64,000 nt of DNA from Carex sylvatica (GCA_964058845.1 CAXKVR010000074.1:1-64000), one strand, 5' to 3'. Counted from the first letter of the stretch, positions 11,579-23,916 are shown. Program-made: numbers and translations. Notes: a model not told the origin generated them from the sequence alone.

Positions 11579-13738
11579 GTTTATCGTTCAGCATCCCACC
11601 AACGGTCTGCACCGCAAGAGGTATTCCATTAGTTTCTTAGCTATCTTGTGACCAATTGACCTCAATCTTGCGTATTCATTTGGGTTGAAACCGGCAAAGG
11701 CATATTTCTCAAAGAGTTTTACATTATCTGTTTCTTCTAAACCGTTTAAATTAAGAGACATCTTAGTTTCACCAACCACCTTTGCAACTGTACGTGCTAC
11801 TGACTCCATCCTCGTAGTCAAGAGGATCTTGCTTCCTTTAGAGCCATATTTTAAAGGGGCTATCACCTTGTTCCATCTCTCTCTCTCTCTTTGTCATTCC
11901 ATACATCATCGAGGAAAAGCAAAAATTTCTGGCCCATCATCTTCTCCTTCAGAGTCCTTTGAGCAGCATCGAGAGTAGAAAATTTGTGTTTTGTTTTTGT
12001 TAATGACTCCAGCATTTTCATTATAATAGCCTTTTCCTCAAAAGAGGTAGATACACATACCCACATCTTAATTTGGAAATCAAGTCCTGGATGATCAAAA
12101 AGATTTTGCACAAGAGCAGTCTTGCCAACACCACCGACTCCAACAATGGTAAAGATTGAAATTATCTTTGTGTCAGAGTTATTCAACCAGTGTATGAACA
12201 TCTGTTTTTCTTTCTCCCTACCAAAGAATTCATTCTCTGTAAACATCCTGCCAGCTTCTCGGCCCATGTTTCCCGTCACCTCTGTAGAAGTATGTGCATC
12301 TAACCAACTAAGAACCTGAAAAAAGATTTTAGTCTGTCAAATAATATTTTGAATGGCATGGGCAAATTTAATGCTTGTTGAGGGAAAAAAAGGATACAAT
12401 GTTATATCTTAAAAGTTAAGATTTTCATTGTATTATTGGATATGATGGAAAATAGGCCTTATCCTGAACCAAAAAAATGAGTCCTTTGAAGACTATGTAT
12501 GGTAGTTCTGTAACTTTTGGTTATTTGTTATGATGCTATGCTGTAGTAAGTAGGAACAAACTTCTTGTTGATGTTTCATATGTTTTGTGTTAGTGTTTTG
12601 ATAGGCATTGATCAGTAGCTTGATCCCACTTATGTCAAAAAAAAAAAAAAAATCAAGACCATTTGATCTGTGATAGATTATTGGTCCAGTCTACATACTA
12701 AGAATATAAGTAAAGGCCTAATCGAAATTCAAAATATCAAATTTTGTTATATGAACATTGTTCAACAAAAAAGTCTCGAAGGAATCAGAAGATTTCCTCA
12801 AGTTAGATTTGTTGACACTTAAATGGAAAAAAAAACTCAAAAATCATATTTCAATATATTTACTTAAATCTCCATTTGTGATTTTGAAATTTAGGAGTTA
12901 ACACTGAAAAATTATTTCACCACAGCTTGTCTTCAATATCAAATAATATGGAAACTGTGGTGCTTTTTTGGACAGTAAAAAATGAGAACAGTTGTGTTTC
13001 TTCTTCAGTTTGTTTACTCTCATTGGGATTGGTTTCAGCGTGATTTAACGAATGTTATTCCTGAAGTTTTTTCATTGTTTAATCATCAAATATTATCGCC
13101 ATGATTATAGGACTACTATTGCTGAGATAATTTTTTTTGAATTCTCGAGGTAACATTTATTACTCCACGCTGTTTAAAAAAAGGTCAATAACAAGAATTC
13201 CTCATCAGATCCAGTTGTTTGAATACAGTCTAAAGATGAAACTCAAAGAAGAATCAATTAAAAAGCATGAGGGAAAAGTAACAACCTGAACAAAGGTGCC
13301 GAGGCCAGCAACAAGGATATCAAAAGTCTTCACAACTTCTCTCAATCTCTCCAGCACATCATCCTGCTGAGCTGCCCGCACTGCAAACTTCACAATTGTC
13401 TTTGTCCACTTCCCCGTAACTTCATCTGCCACCTCCTTGAGATCTCGGTACTCCAACTCATCGAGCACATTGTCGGCCTCTTCTATTGCATTTCGGAGAT
13501 TGCCCAGCCATTCTTCCAGAGCCGGTTTGTGGGACCCTCGTAGATCACCTCTGTCTACGGCATCGACGAGACTCTTGACCTGAGGCCAGGAGAGAGAAAG
13601 GCGGTCCAGCTCGGCTTTCATGCCGGATTGCCATGATTTCTGGCCTTTGAAGTAGGATGATGCTTTGCTGATGAGCTTGCTAATGATTGCCGAGGTGAAC
13701 CATCCAGCGATTGCGACGTCTACTGCCACGGTCACCAT
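11579..13738 (-). pseudogene. N2: truncated CC-NB-ARC receptor pseudogene
   Basis: Exon 1 is 13738-13286 (151 codons, start MVTVAVDVAIAGWF), chosen by match to the other five copies although the open frame extends further up. The intron is 13285-12316. Exon 2 starts at 12315 and shows P-loop GVGGVGKTALVQ, kinase-2 FLLFLDDVWND and RNBS-B SKILLTTRMES. Two frame breaks are visible: extra CT units near 11875-11895, which turn KEREKWNKV into KERERDGTR, and a small loss near 11630 before GIPLAVQTVGG. Homology ends near 11579 within the GLPL region. RNBS-D, MHD and all LRRs are gone, replaced by AT-rich DNA. Not a working receptor, though CC or CC-NB fragments could be made. Confidence 0.88.
12490..12652 (+). 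mobile_element. Poly(A)-ending insert in the N2 intron
   Basis: About 160 bp unrelated to the other NLR introns end in a run of 16 A (12637-12652), directly followed by intron sequence shared with N6 (TCAAGACCATTTGATCT). The A tail suggests a retroposed fragment. No clear target duplication was found. Confidence 0.45.
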
Positions 13739-15406
13739 GGATCCAAGAGAAAGAGAGGCAATCAGTTGGATTGATTGAGGTTTGTAGGGAGCTCTGAGCC
13801 AATAATTGATATGGAGAAATTTGGGAGTTGACTTGAGAGGTACTTGCATGTTGTGATTACAAGGGGTGTAAGCGTTAGAGGTTTGGAGAAACTAGGGGTG
13901 CTGGCTTGAGAGGGTCTGGAGAGATCGGAGTTCTGTTGGCTGTTACTCATCAATATATTAACAAACCAGGGGCTAGACATAGTCATCAACTCTGGTTTTA
14001 ACTCAAAATTTTAGTTAATGCAGAATGAATCGGATCATCCGTGATCTGTGTTGGCAAAAATATTAAAAAATTATTTTACTTCGGACTAATTAATTGATCC
14101 GGATCTGGTTGTACGGCCGAGATACATTACCTCAAATTCTGAATTAGATACGGATTCCCAAATTGATATTAAAAAGAGTCCCGTTTAATCTCCAAAAAAA
14201 ATAAAAAAAATACTCTGAGCTTGTAAAGTGGCTAGATTGATGTCGGATGCTCGAATCAGATCGATATCGGATGAGTGCTACTTGAGCCCTTACCCGTTAA
14301 CCAGGCAATTCACATAAGCATGTTGGGTTTATGGCCACTTGGCCAGCCCAGCCCTCTCAGATGCAAGCCCAGTTCTGGGCCACAACCCGTCGAGGAATTT
14401 GGAAAGTGGTTTGCTTAAATCTATGTTACCCTGATTGAGTCGTATCCGTATCGGATACGTATTCTCCAATATGGATTGATTCTGTCACGTTCGGATACGG
14501 ACTGGATACATCTGAATACTTTGAACTTTGCATAACCATACACTACGCATGGACCATGCCCACGGTGGACCAGCGCTATCGGAGTGAACTGCACGTGGAC
14601 CACGCCAAAAACACAATTTTTGTGGCGTCAGTGGAGAATTAAAACCAAAATCTAGCCGACCAGCATCACAGTCTTTACCACTACAGTACTACACATTTGA
14701 TGTTAGAACCTAATAACGTTTATATTTAATGTATAACCAAATTATTTTATATTTAATTTATATAATATAAGTATTGAATTAATAATATAATATAATAAAC
14801 GTATTACATCTTTAATTATTGAAAACTGCCATATTATCGTATTTGTATCGTAGCCAATACAATATTTGTATTTGTATCCATACAACATAAGTTTAAATAA
14901 TTTCGGGAACTTGTTCTTCAGATTCGGGCTCTCAACTGAGTGCTTACATTATAAATATTGATGTAAAACATAATTCTAGTTGCAGAATATTGTATAACTA
15001 TCGTTATTTTACAATTAACAATTACAGAGATATATATTTTGAAATTATAAAATCTCTAAATAAAAATAACAAAAATAATATACAATTTGTTATGAAATAA
15101 GATTCTTTAAACCGGACACGACTTTCATAAGATTTTCTTACTCTTTAATTATTAGCCTTATCCATAAACCGACTCTTTCCGGATCCACTAATTCGATTTG
15201 CGTTTTAAATTACAATATTGAAACGAAAAGTAATTACTACATCATAAAAGTTCAATTTCTGATAAAACCTCCTCTTGTAATCTAGCTAGAGCAGCACATT
15301 TGAATATTTGATGGAGTAGTTTAAAGTTTTCATCCATATTGAGACAGATTCGTATCTGGTATACGCAAAACTTTATTTACCTCTATATTTTGTACTTTAT
15401 AAACAG
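13739..15406. other. Intergenic DNA between N2 and the PGAM-like exons
   Basis: Short upstream homology to other NLR starts is followed by AT-rich sequence. At 14425-14520 there are repeated CGTATCC/GGATACG words in both orientations. Similar words occur at 39060-39130 and 39760-39830, so this is a dispersed repeat family. No gene was seen. Confidence 0.4.
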
Positions 15407-16090
15407 GGACACTTGGATCCAGAATTAAATGAGATTGGAAGGCAACAAGCGGCAGTGGTAACTGGTAAGGTATGCTTTTAATTGTGCAACGAAAATTGCA
15501 ATTGCTCTCCTTTTCAATTTATATTTTTTTTATCTCATTACATTTTTGGAAAGTTGCTAGTCGCTTATCCAAGGAGCCCAAGTTCAATGTCTTATATTCC
15601 TCTGATCTAAAACGAGCATCTGAGACTGCACAGATTATTGCAAACCAGTGTGGTTTGAAAGAGGTAAATCATTTTGGATCATGGCGTATATTTTAATTTT
15701 AGATCCTGACAAAGCCTAGTTTTGTTTTTCTCTATGAAAAATTGTCTATCTGTTATTCTGTTATGCATTATAGGTTAGTTTGGATCAAGTACTGTGAGAG
15801 AGGCATCAAGGAGATCTTCAAGGCTTGACATTAGTAAATGCTCAAAAGATGAGACCAATTGCTTATAAAGCTTTCTGATCACACAAAGGGATCTAGAAAT
15901 TCCAGTAATTTTCTCATGACATTTTCATTTAATGATTTTTCATTTCATTTAGTTTCAGAAAATGAAATATGGAAGGTCTCTAAGTACAAACTACTCCATT
16001 TTGGAAGCTGGTTTTATTATTTAGATAGGAGTTTCTATTGGCTGCTTTTGGTGTTTTGTTAGCAAATGTTGATACTATCATTTCTAATAT

Positions 16091-16497
16091 GAGTTAGGCT
16101 AGGGTGCTATGGGTTGCATAGAGGACTACGGTGCTACGGCTCAATATTTGATTTTTTTAAATCCTAACGATCGATCCGAACCGTTCATCTTGTTCTCCAT
16201 ATTAATATGTGTTTGGAGACCAAATTTTACATATTTTGGAAATTTTTTACTATTTTTTTAGATAGTTAGAAAATCAAATATCTGAATGGTGCAGAATTTT
16301 TTAGATCAAGTGATTTTCTACCTATCTAAAAAAATAGTAAAAAAGTTTCTAAAAAATGAAAAATTTGGTCTCCAAACACATATTAATATGGAAAACAAGA
16401 TGAATGGTTCGGATCGACTGTTAGGATTTTGAAAAGTCAAATATTCAACCGTAGCACCATAGCTCTCTATGCAACCCATAGCACCCTAGTCTTACTC
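16091..16497. mobile_element. 407-bp Mutator-type MITE
   Basis: Long inverted repeats. Both ends read GAGT(T/A)AG(G/A)CTAGGGTGC inward and continue GGGTTGCATAGAG. The arms pair for well over 100 bp. It is flanked by the 9-bp direct duplication TTCTAATAT (16082-16090 and 16498-16506), the size typical of Mutator-like elements. Confidence 0.85.
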
Positions 16498-16676
16498 TTC
16501 TAATATTATTATTATTAAGGGTGGTGGAGAAAGTTTGATCAACTACATCAGTGGTGTGTTTCTTGTTTTCAAAAGATAGCCAGCCAACACAGAGGAAAAC
16601 CCCTTAAAGGTGTTGCTTTACATTTCCAAAATTAAAATTTTTCTTCTTTTTGAGAAACTTAGCAGTACCAAGGAGG

Positions 16677-16935
16677 GGCGGATCTATATTCATTCATAAG
16701 GGTGCTAAGTCACCCCTATGATTTTTAAAATTTTAGTTATGTATATTGAAATTTTTATTATTTTTATTTATATTTCTATTACTACTTTATTACTATTTAT
16801 TTTTATTTTATGATTGTGATTGGGTTTCATTTATAATCTACCCCAACTTGTTTGAGACTAAAGGCTTGGTTGTTGTTGTTGTTATTGTTGTTAGTTATGT
16901 ATATTGAAATTTAATTGAATTTTATTTTTTAGAAT
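16677..16935 (+). mobile_element. SINE-like element interrupted by a second SINE
   Basis: GGGGCGGATCTATATTC at 16677 starts a copy of the family also seen at 5017 and 7709. It is split by the insertion 16755-16890 and resumes with AATTGAATTTTATTTT. The right end is not clear. Confidence 0.5.
16755..16890 (+). mobile_element. Nested SINE with (GTT)n tail and 20-bp target duplication
   Basis: The insert ends with CTACCCCAACTTGTTTGAG, GACTAAAGGCTT and a run of GTT units, a 3' end common in plant SINEs. AGTTATGTATATTGAAATTT is repeated exactly at 16735-16754 and 16893-16912. The insert is short, so it is probably 5' truncated. Confidence 0.8.
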
Positions 16936-18021
16936 TTTTTATATGGGGGAATTTCATGTCTCCTCAAAAGTTTCAATATAACGTATTTCCCCCTCCAAAA
17001 TCAATAATCACATATTTATCCTTAAAATTTGTAAAAACTCACATATTTATCCGGTATTACTCTTTAATATATCAAATATCTCCAAAAACAGTTAAAAAAA
17101 TAATATTAAAACTCTAACATTTACTTTACAGACCATTATACCCTTGGCTGGTTCTCTTTTAAGGCTTCATTTTCATGATTGTTTTGTATAGGAAACAGGT
17201 TATCAAAGCTGCTGCACAAACCCCAACTTAAACCGCATAAATCCCATAACTAGATCATGGGTGTACACAGTCGAAAGGCTCCACATTTTCTATTTGGAAA
17301 GATTTATACCCAATATGTGCAAAGATTTAGAGGTGGAAGAAATAATGCAGACAAGAGGTCACAACAAACCGATATTTAATTAGCACTTTATCCTTGACCT
17401 GAATAAAGTTACTATTTCAAAAAAAAATGCATTAAATAACAATCACAACACTTGTGGACCATTTATTGAAGTTGTAGCTTTCTTTAGCTCCCAGAAAGCA
17501 TTCAAAAACAAGCACCGCCTCATGTGCCCAATAAGAACTCACTGAGAGAATTTGCAGTAATAGATCAGATCGAAGAGGCATGCCCCAACACTCTCCTATG
17601 CCGATATTATGGCACTTGCAGCAAAGAGGATCAACTGTACTTGGAAGAAAGTTTCAAAATGTTCAACTGTCTGATAAAAAAGTATATATGCGAAAGGATT
17701 CATTCTGTTCTAAGAGACTAATTAAAGCTTGTTTGTATCAGAAATTCTCTTCAAGAGCAGCATCATTGTCTCATCACCATATGACTCATCTCCAGTACTG
17801 GGACTGGTAAACATCAGTTATTGTCAACCCATACTGTCCTGTTCATCAGCCTTTTGTTTAGTACATGCTAATTGGGAATCTTGGTAGTACATATAGGGTA
17901 TAGCGTTATTGGTTCTTCAACCTTCACTCTCAAGTCTCTAATGTTAGCAACTAGGTATGTAATCCGTAAATTCTCTGATGTTCGGTCACTCTGACAAACC
18001 TAATGTATTATAATTTGTCAG
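16936..18021. other. Non-coding DNA within the PGAM-like remnant
   Basis: AT-rich sequence with short open frames near 17524-17810 that match nothing recognised. The missing middle exons of the PGAM-like gene could not be located here. Confidence 0.35.
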
Positions 18022-18130
18022 GTGAAAGAGTTATTGTGGTTAGTCATGGTGGTTTCATCAGAGAACTGCACAAAAAAGCCGCTCCAAATAGAAATCTGGA
18101 AGGCAAGATACAGAACATGGGGTGATACTA

Positions 18131-18726
18131 TCCATCTTCAAGGAATAGGTGTGCTTGGCAGTGGATTTGGCGAGGGATGAGGCATCAGGATAGTGTTTTA
18201 TAAAAAAAAACCAGGGCAGCGTTGGAATTGTGGTTTAAATTTTGAACTTGTATGTTTGGCTCTATTGTTTCTCGGATGGGTATTTGAAATGATTTGGCTG
18301 ACGGCTCAAAATCGTTTCTCTTTTTGGATATGCAGCATCACACGTAATTGTTTAGATACTACACGAATAATCAATTTATGTAAGGGTAGAACATATTTAA
18401 TTTTGAGAATTACGAGCCAAAATTATTTTCTGAACAAGTTTTGCTCTGGATGTTTGTAGTTTATTCGTTACAAATATTCGTGATCGTTATTTTTTTTTTT
18501 TTTCATTTTCATGGCTAATTATTTTGTATGGACGGAACTTCTCGAAAATGTGTAAATTTGAAAAGTTGTCTTTACATCTCGCAAATTATAATATATGAAT
18601 TTGTACATTTTTGTTTTTAATTTTGAAACTCTTTTTACACTATTTGGAAAATATTGTCAACATAGTGATTGCCAAGGATCCCAATTAATGAAATGGATTA
18701 CGGCCGTCAAATAATAATCAATCACC
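18131..18726. other. Intergenic DNA between the PGAM-like remnant and the N3 3' flank
   Basis: AT-rich. From about 18670 (ATCCCAATTAATGAAATGG) it is homologous to the downstream flanks of N5 (about 40080) and N6 (about 53943), so the repeated NLR unit extends this far. Confidence 0.5.
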
Positions 18727-19216
18727 TAGGGGTGTCAACGATACCTTTTAGCCGTTTATCCGACTCACACCGTATTCGATAAGATGGGTATAAGTAAGGT
18801 TTTTTTTTGTTAGGTTATTGGATATGGGTAATGAATTTTTTTCGTTAGCTAAATGAATAAGAGTACAGATAAAGACTATTTCATACCCGTTATTCTATAA
18901 GGTAATTATATAAAATATAATAATATAGTAATATTTGAACAATAATTAGTAAGTACTTTTATTATTTAGTGTATTATTTTTGTTGTAAGAAAAATATTAA
19001 ACATATTATTTTCATTTGTATGTTTTGTTCTTTAATTAAATAATTAATTTTTTTAAAAGATATATTTTAACCGGTAAGAATAGAGCAAGGTAAGGTCAAA
19101 TTTTATCTATTTAATAGATAAGGATAGAGCATAGATAAGATTATTTTTAGTAGGTATAAATATGAAAATGCTTCCACCCTATCATCCTACCCGTATTGTA
19201 CCTATTGACACCCCTA
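18727..19216. mobile_element. 490-bp hAT-type element behind N3
   Basis: The terminal inverted repeats are TAGGGGTGTCAA. An exact 8-bp target duplication, CAATCACC, lies at 18719-18726 and 19217-19224. The flanks of N5 and N6 have the joined, unoccupied site. Size and lack of coding mark it as non-autonomous. Confidence 0.92.
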
Positions 19217-19473
19217 CAATCACCTCGCTACTGAAGACAAAATTAGAACGTTAGTTGGAATATACAAAAAAGGCACTGACTAGACTGGCACTCTCAATTA
19301 AATCCATCTTTTTCTTTCATTTTTTAATAACTTGTGATGTATACATGGGCTGACAAACAACAATCATCAATCAAGAAAAAAAAAAACGAAATCATTCGTG
19401 TTAAAAAGATATTACACTAACAAATTTACGAAGTACAAGTGAAACGTAATTCGGGAATTCAAATGTAATACTC

Positions 19474-22400
19474 TCAACTAAACTGACTAATTCTTGATTG
19501 ACTTAAAACTCCAAACACTGCCACATCAAGGTGCCGGATTTTATCATAGTCTAGACCACCCTCCCTCAATCTCCCATCCAATTCCTCGCTGCACCCATAA
19601 ATCTCTAGAATTTCCAATGATCTCGGCAACTCAGGAAGCCTCGTCAACTTATAAGCACTGTGTAGCTCCAAAACCCTCAACCTCGGGAGGCTTTTTAAGC
19701 TATCAGGCAATGTCTCCACTGACCTCAAAGTCAAACCAGATAGACTCAGATATCGGAGAGAGGCCCCGTTTTGCAGTAACCACTGCTCTGGCAACAACAC
19801 TATGCTATGGGAGCCACTTATCTGCACTGACTTTGTAAGGTGTAGGTTAGGCACTGCAAGTAAATGCTCTGGATGGTCTATGTCTAGCCGGTCAAGTGCC
19901 ATTGACAGTCTATTTCTCGAGGACTGTTCGATTGAGTCCAGTGATGATTTTGTTGCAAGATTTGGACATGTTCTGATCAGCAAGACCTTTAAGGATAGGA
20001 TGACTTCTAACCCACCAAGCGATTTCAGTCCCTTGCAATTTCGTATCTCTAGCTCCTTAAGTGACGTTAAACACTGCAGCACATTTGCCGAGGGTAATGA
20101 TATAAGATTAGCACAATGCTCCAGCTTTAGAAGAGAAATCAAAGAAAGGTCTAGTAGTAATTGGGGTAAACACACGAAAAGGTCATCACAATCGCTCAGC
20201 ATAAGACGTTGAAGAGACGGAGGAAAGAAGTTTTTGGGTAGCAACAGAGGCAGCAAAAAGAGTCTCCTGCAATTGTCGATCCTAAGTGATTTTAGACTAA
20301 TGAGCTCTCTAAATCCATCTGATGGCAGATGAGCTAGTTCGGCACAGTTCCAGATTGCGAGTTCCTCAAGCGATGCAACTTGTTCAGGGTGCATGAAAAA
20401 TCCTGAACTCAGGGAGGTTAGCTTTGAGCATCCAATAATAAGCAATGAAGAGAGAGACCATGGGCCTTCATTGGTACTGCATCTCTCATTCTTCTGTTTA
20501 AATTCAGGAAGTGTAGCTATCTCTAAATAATTTAACTCAAGCTCTTCCAGAGCAGTGGGAATGGGTGGTAATTTCTTCAGACTGGGGCAGTTAACTACCA
20601 CAAGTCTTTTAAGCCGTGGAAACCATTTTTCACTTTGAGTGTCTTCTCTCCACTCATCCAACTGAATCAAGCGCATAAGCTTGAGTGTATCCAATGCAGG
20701 AAATGTGTTGCCGGATTGGCTGGACCCATAGAACTCCAAGCCGATTTCCTTCAATGCCCCCATGTCTTCTAGGGTGAGAAATTTAAGGCACGGAAGCTGC
20801 CCAAAAGGAGGAAGCCTCTCTAAACTGCTGCAGTAGGCTAAGTTGATAGCAGTTACATTGGGAACAATTTGATGATTCAACCAATTTGGTGGGTTAATGG
20901 CCCTATAGCCATTAAATGACAGATTTGTAAGGTTCGAACCTGGCTGGAGGCTATTAGCAACTTCCTTGTCCATCTCATTCGTGCAGTCTATATTCTCAAA
21001 ACCATGACCCCACACCAGTGCAATGTAATGAAGATGTTTCTTTGAGTGTAGCATGGCTTTAGAAGCTTCTTCTGTACTTCTCACTTTGTCAAGATTGGTG
21101 ATCAACAATTCACGAAGGTCTGACATCATTTCTAGCTCGCTTATATCATACCCCGCCTCACCTTTCACACTATAATAAATTAGCTGTTGAAGAGAACTCA
21201 GTTTCCCAATGCGTGGTATGGTTGAAATAGCACCTGAGGGAAGATACAGCCTCTTTAGTTTTGAAAGCTTGCAAATGTCAGCTGGAATACTCCCTTCTGA
21301 GTGGTTGAAGGAGGGATTGTGTATGAACTCTAGGATTTGCAAATGATAAAGTGAGCATACACATTGAGACAACTTGGTTATATGTGTTCTCATTATGCTC
21401 AAACAACGAAGGTGGACGAGATCACCTATAGATTTGGGAAAATCACAAAGCCATTTAGATGATAATTCCAACCATCGGATTGTTTTCAACCCTTTCAGAG
21501 CAGTATCAATGACACCCGTTAACTCAGCATCCTCAATATCACAAAATAACAAAAGAGTTCTCAGGTACTTCAGCTCTGAAAGATTTTTAAGCACCAGTAT
21601 GTTATTTGTCCTTAAGGACAAATGACGAGTGCTTTGTGGAATTTGAATTGGATCATTACTGACAACTCGTAAGCACTCATTCTTCGAAAGAATCTGTGCA
21701 AGCTCATGTAAAAGATCATGCATACTGTAGTATGAGGCCTTAGGTTCAAAAAAGGATTTTCGCACAAGAGTATCAAAGATATCACTCGCTAATTCCTCCT
21801 GACTCTTCTCGCCTTCGGGAATTAGGCCGATGGAAATCCACACATCCACCAATTTGCCTTTATCAAACTCATGATCTGGAGGGAATATGCTACAGTACCT
21901 GAAGCAAGGTTTTAAATCAGGTGGGAGGTGCTCATAGCTCAACCTAATAGCTGCCATTATGCCATCGGTTTCTTTGTCCCAGTTGAGTGCCCCATCTTCC
22001 AAAACTCTATTCCAGTATTCAGCCTCCAGTTTATTGTTCAGCATCCCACCAACGGCCTTCACCGCAAGAGGTATGCCCCTTACTTTACTAGCTATCTTGT
22101 TACCAATCGACCGCAATCTTGCATATTCATTTGGGTCGAAACCGGCGAAGGCATATTGCTCAAAGAGTAATACATTATCCCTCTCTTCTAAACCATTTAA
22201 GTTAAGAGACATCTTTGTTTCACCAACCACGTTTGCAACTGTATCTGCTACTGACTCCATCCTCGTAGTCAAGAGGATCTTGCTTCCCTCACCACCAAAT
22301 TTTAAAACGGCCATCACCTTGTTCCATTTCTCTCTCTCTTTGTCATTCCATACATCGTCGAGGACAAGCAAAAATTTGTGGCCCCATATATTGTCCTTGA

Positions 22401-23916
22401 GAGTCCGTTTGGCAGCATCCAGAGTATCAAACTCATGTTTTGTTTGTGTTAATGACTCCAGCATTTTCATTATAATATCCTTTACCTCAAAAGAGGTAAG
22501 TACACATGCCCACATCTTAATTTTGAAATCAACTTCTGAATGATCATAAAGGTACTGCGCAAGAGCGGTCTTGCCAACACCACTGACTCCAACAATGGAA
22601 AAAACTGAAATTGTCTCTGTGTGAGAGTTATTCAACCAGTGTATGACTGTCTGTTTTTCTTTCTCCCTGCCAAAGAGTTTTTTTTCTGGAAACACGGAGC
22701 CAGTTTCTCGATCTATGCCTCGCCTCAACTCTGTAGTTGTACGCCCATCTAACAACTTGAGAACCTGAAATTTTATATCTATATGTGAAATAATATTCTG
22801 AATGGAGAGGGAAAATCTAATAATGCTTGTTGAGAGGAAAAAAGCGATAAATGCTAAACCTAAAAAGATAACAATCTTCATCGAGTTATTGGATATGGGT
22901 CATATGACACGACCGAAAAAAGTCCTTTAAATATGAACACATTGGTCAAAATAGTCAAGAAGTTTCTTTAATTGAATCTGAAAAACACTATTGCTGATAC
23001 CGGCCGAAAGAAATTTAGAAGAAGAGACCTTCAAACATGAACCCATAGAATGGATCTTGTTTCAACTTGTTGAAACAAAAGGACCCCCGAACAAATGCAT
23101 GAGAGAGGACCAGAACTTTATTTATTGTTCCTTTATTTGTTTAATTTGTAATTATTCAATTAGAGAATCCTAAATAGATCCAGATCGTTAATTTCATATT
23201 AGATGATCAAAAGTCCAAACATCATCATAATTGAGAAGATGCAAAAACAACTAATTTTCAAAATTATATGTCTAATCAAGATCATTTTGTATGAGATAGA
23301 TTAGTGGTCCAGATCTATATGTGACTCCCTAATTTTGCTCAAACTTCTAGTTTGAACAAGGAACCATATTGATCAATAAAAAGAATTCCTCATCCGATCA
23401 AATCTAAAGATGAAACTCAAAGAAGAATCAATTAAAAAGCAAGAGGAAAAGGTAATTAAATACCTGAGCAAATGTGCCGAGGCCAGCAACAAGTTTATCA
23501 AAAGTCTTCACAACTGCTTTCAATCTCTTCAGCACATCATCCTGCTGAGCAGCCCGCACTGCAAACTTCCCAATTGTCTTCCCAAATTTCCCCTTACCTT
23601 CATCTGCCTCCTCCTTGAGATGCCAGTACTCGAACTCATCGAGCACATTGTTGGCTTCCTCGACCGCATCCCTGAGCTTGCCCAGCCATTCTTCCAGAGC
23701 CGGGTTGTGGGCCCTTTGTAGATCACCTCTCTCTGCCGCGTAGACGAGAGTCTCGATCTTAGGCTGGGACTCAGAAAGGCGGTCCAGCTCGACCTTCATG
23801 CCGGATTGCCATGATTTCTGGCCTTCGAAGTAGGAGGATGCTTTGTTGATCAGCTTGCCGATGATCGTCGAGGTAAACCATCCTGCGATGGCAACTTCTA
23901 CTGCTGCGGTGACCAT
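19474..23916 (-). CDS. N3: intact CC-NB-ARC-LRR immune receptor, 1247 aa
   Basis: The only complete, unbroken CNL with all motifs in this window. Exon 1 is 23916-23464 (151 codons, MVTAAVEVAIAGWF), with an EDVID-like ANNVLDEFEY at residues 88-97. The intron is 23463-22765 (699 bp, phase 0). Exon 2 is 22764-19474 (1096 codons plus stop). Motifs: P-loop GVSGVGKT at about residues 210-217, kinase-2 FLLVLDDVWND, RNBS-B SKILLTTRMES, GLPL GIPLAVKAVGG, RNBS-D CFRYCSIFPPDHEFD, MHD (SMHDLLHELA) near residue 498, then LRRs to the end ISQFS. The start was chosen by agreement of all six copies; a longer frame upstream (MPLFSLGT) is not shared by most. CNLs sense pathogen molecules or their effects and trigger defence. 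The ligand is unknown. Confidence 0.92.

Larger units (their letters stand above)
15407..18130 (+). pseudogene. Phosphoglycerate-mutase-like gene, decayed exons
   Basis: Exon-like pieces of a histidine-phosphatase (PGAM-like) protein. 15407-15463 encodes GHLDPELNEIGRQQAAVV. 15554-15663 encodes VASRLSKEPKF then SSDLKRASETAQII, in consistent phase with the previous piece. From 15774 a piece reads VSLDQVL-stop-ERHQGDLQGLT, with a stop where the family has Arg, then frays. 18022-18130 encodes GERVIVVSHGGFIREL, the second catalytic His region. The N-terminal RHGET box is not seen, and the exons between the ERH and SHGG blocks cannot be found. A MITE (16091-16497) and SINE sequences (16677-16935) lie between. 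The family consists of soluble phosphatases or mutases. This copy looks dead. Confidence 0.75.

Noticed and set aside
17524..17810. Short frames inside the PGAM-like remnant
   Set aside because: No match to the missing PGAM exons or to any family recognised, and they overlap in two frames.
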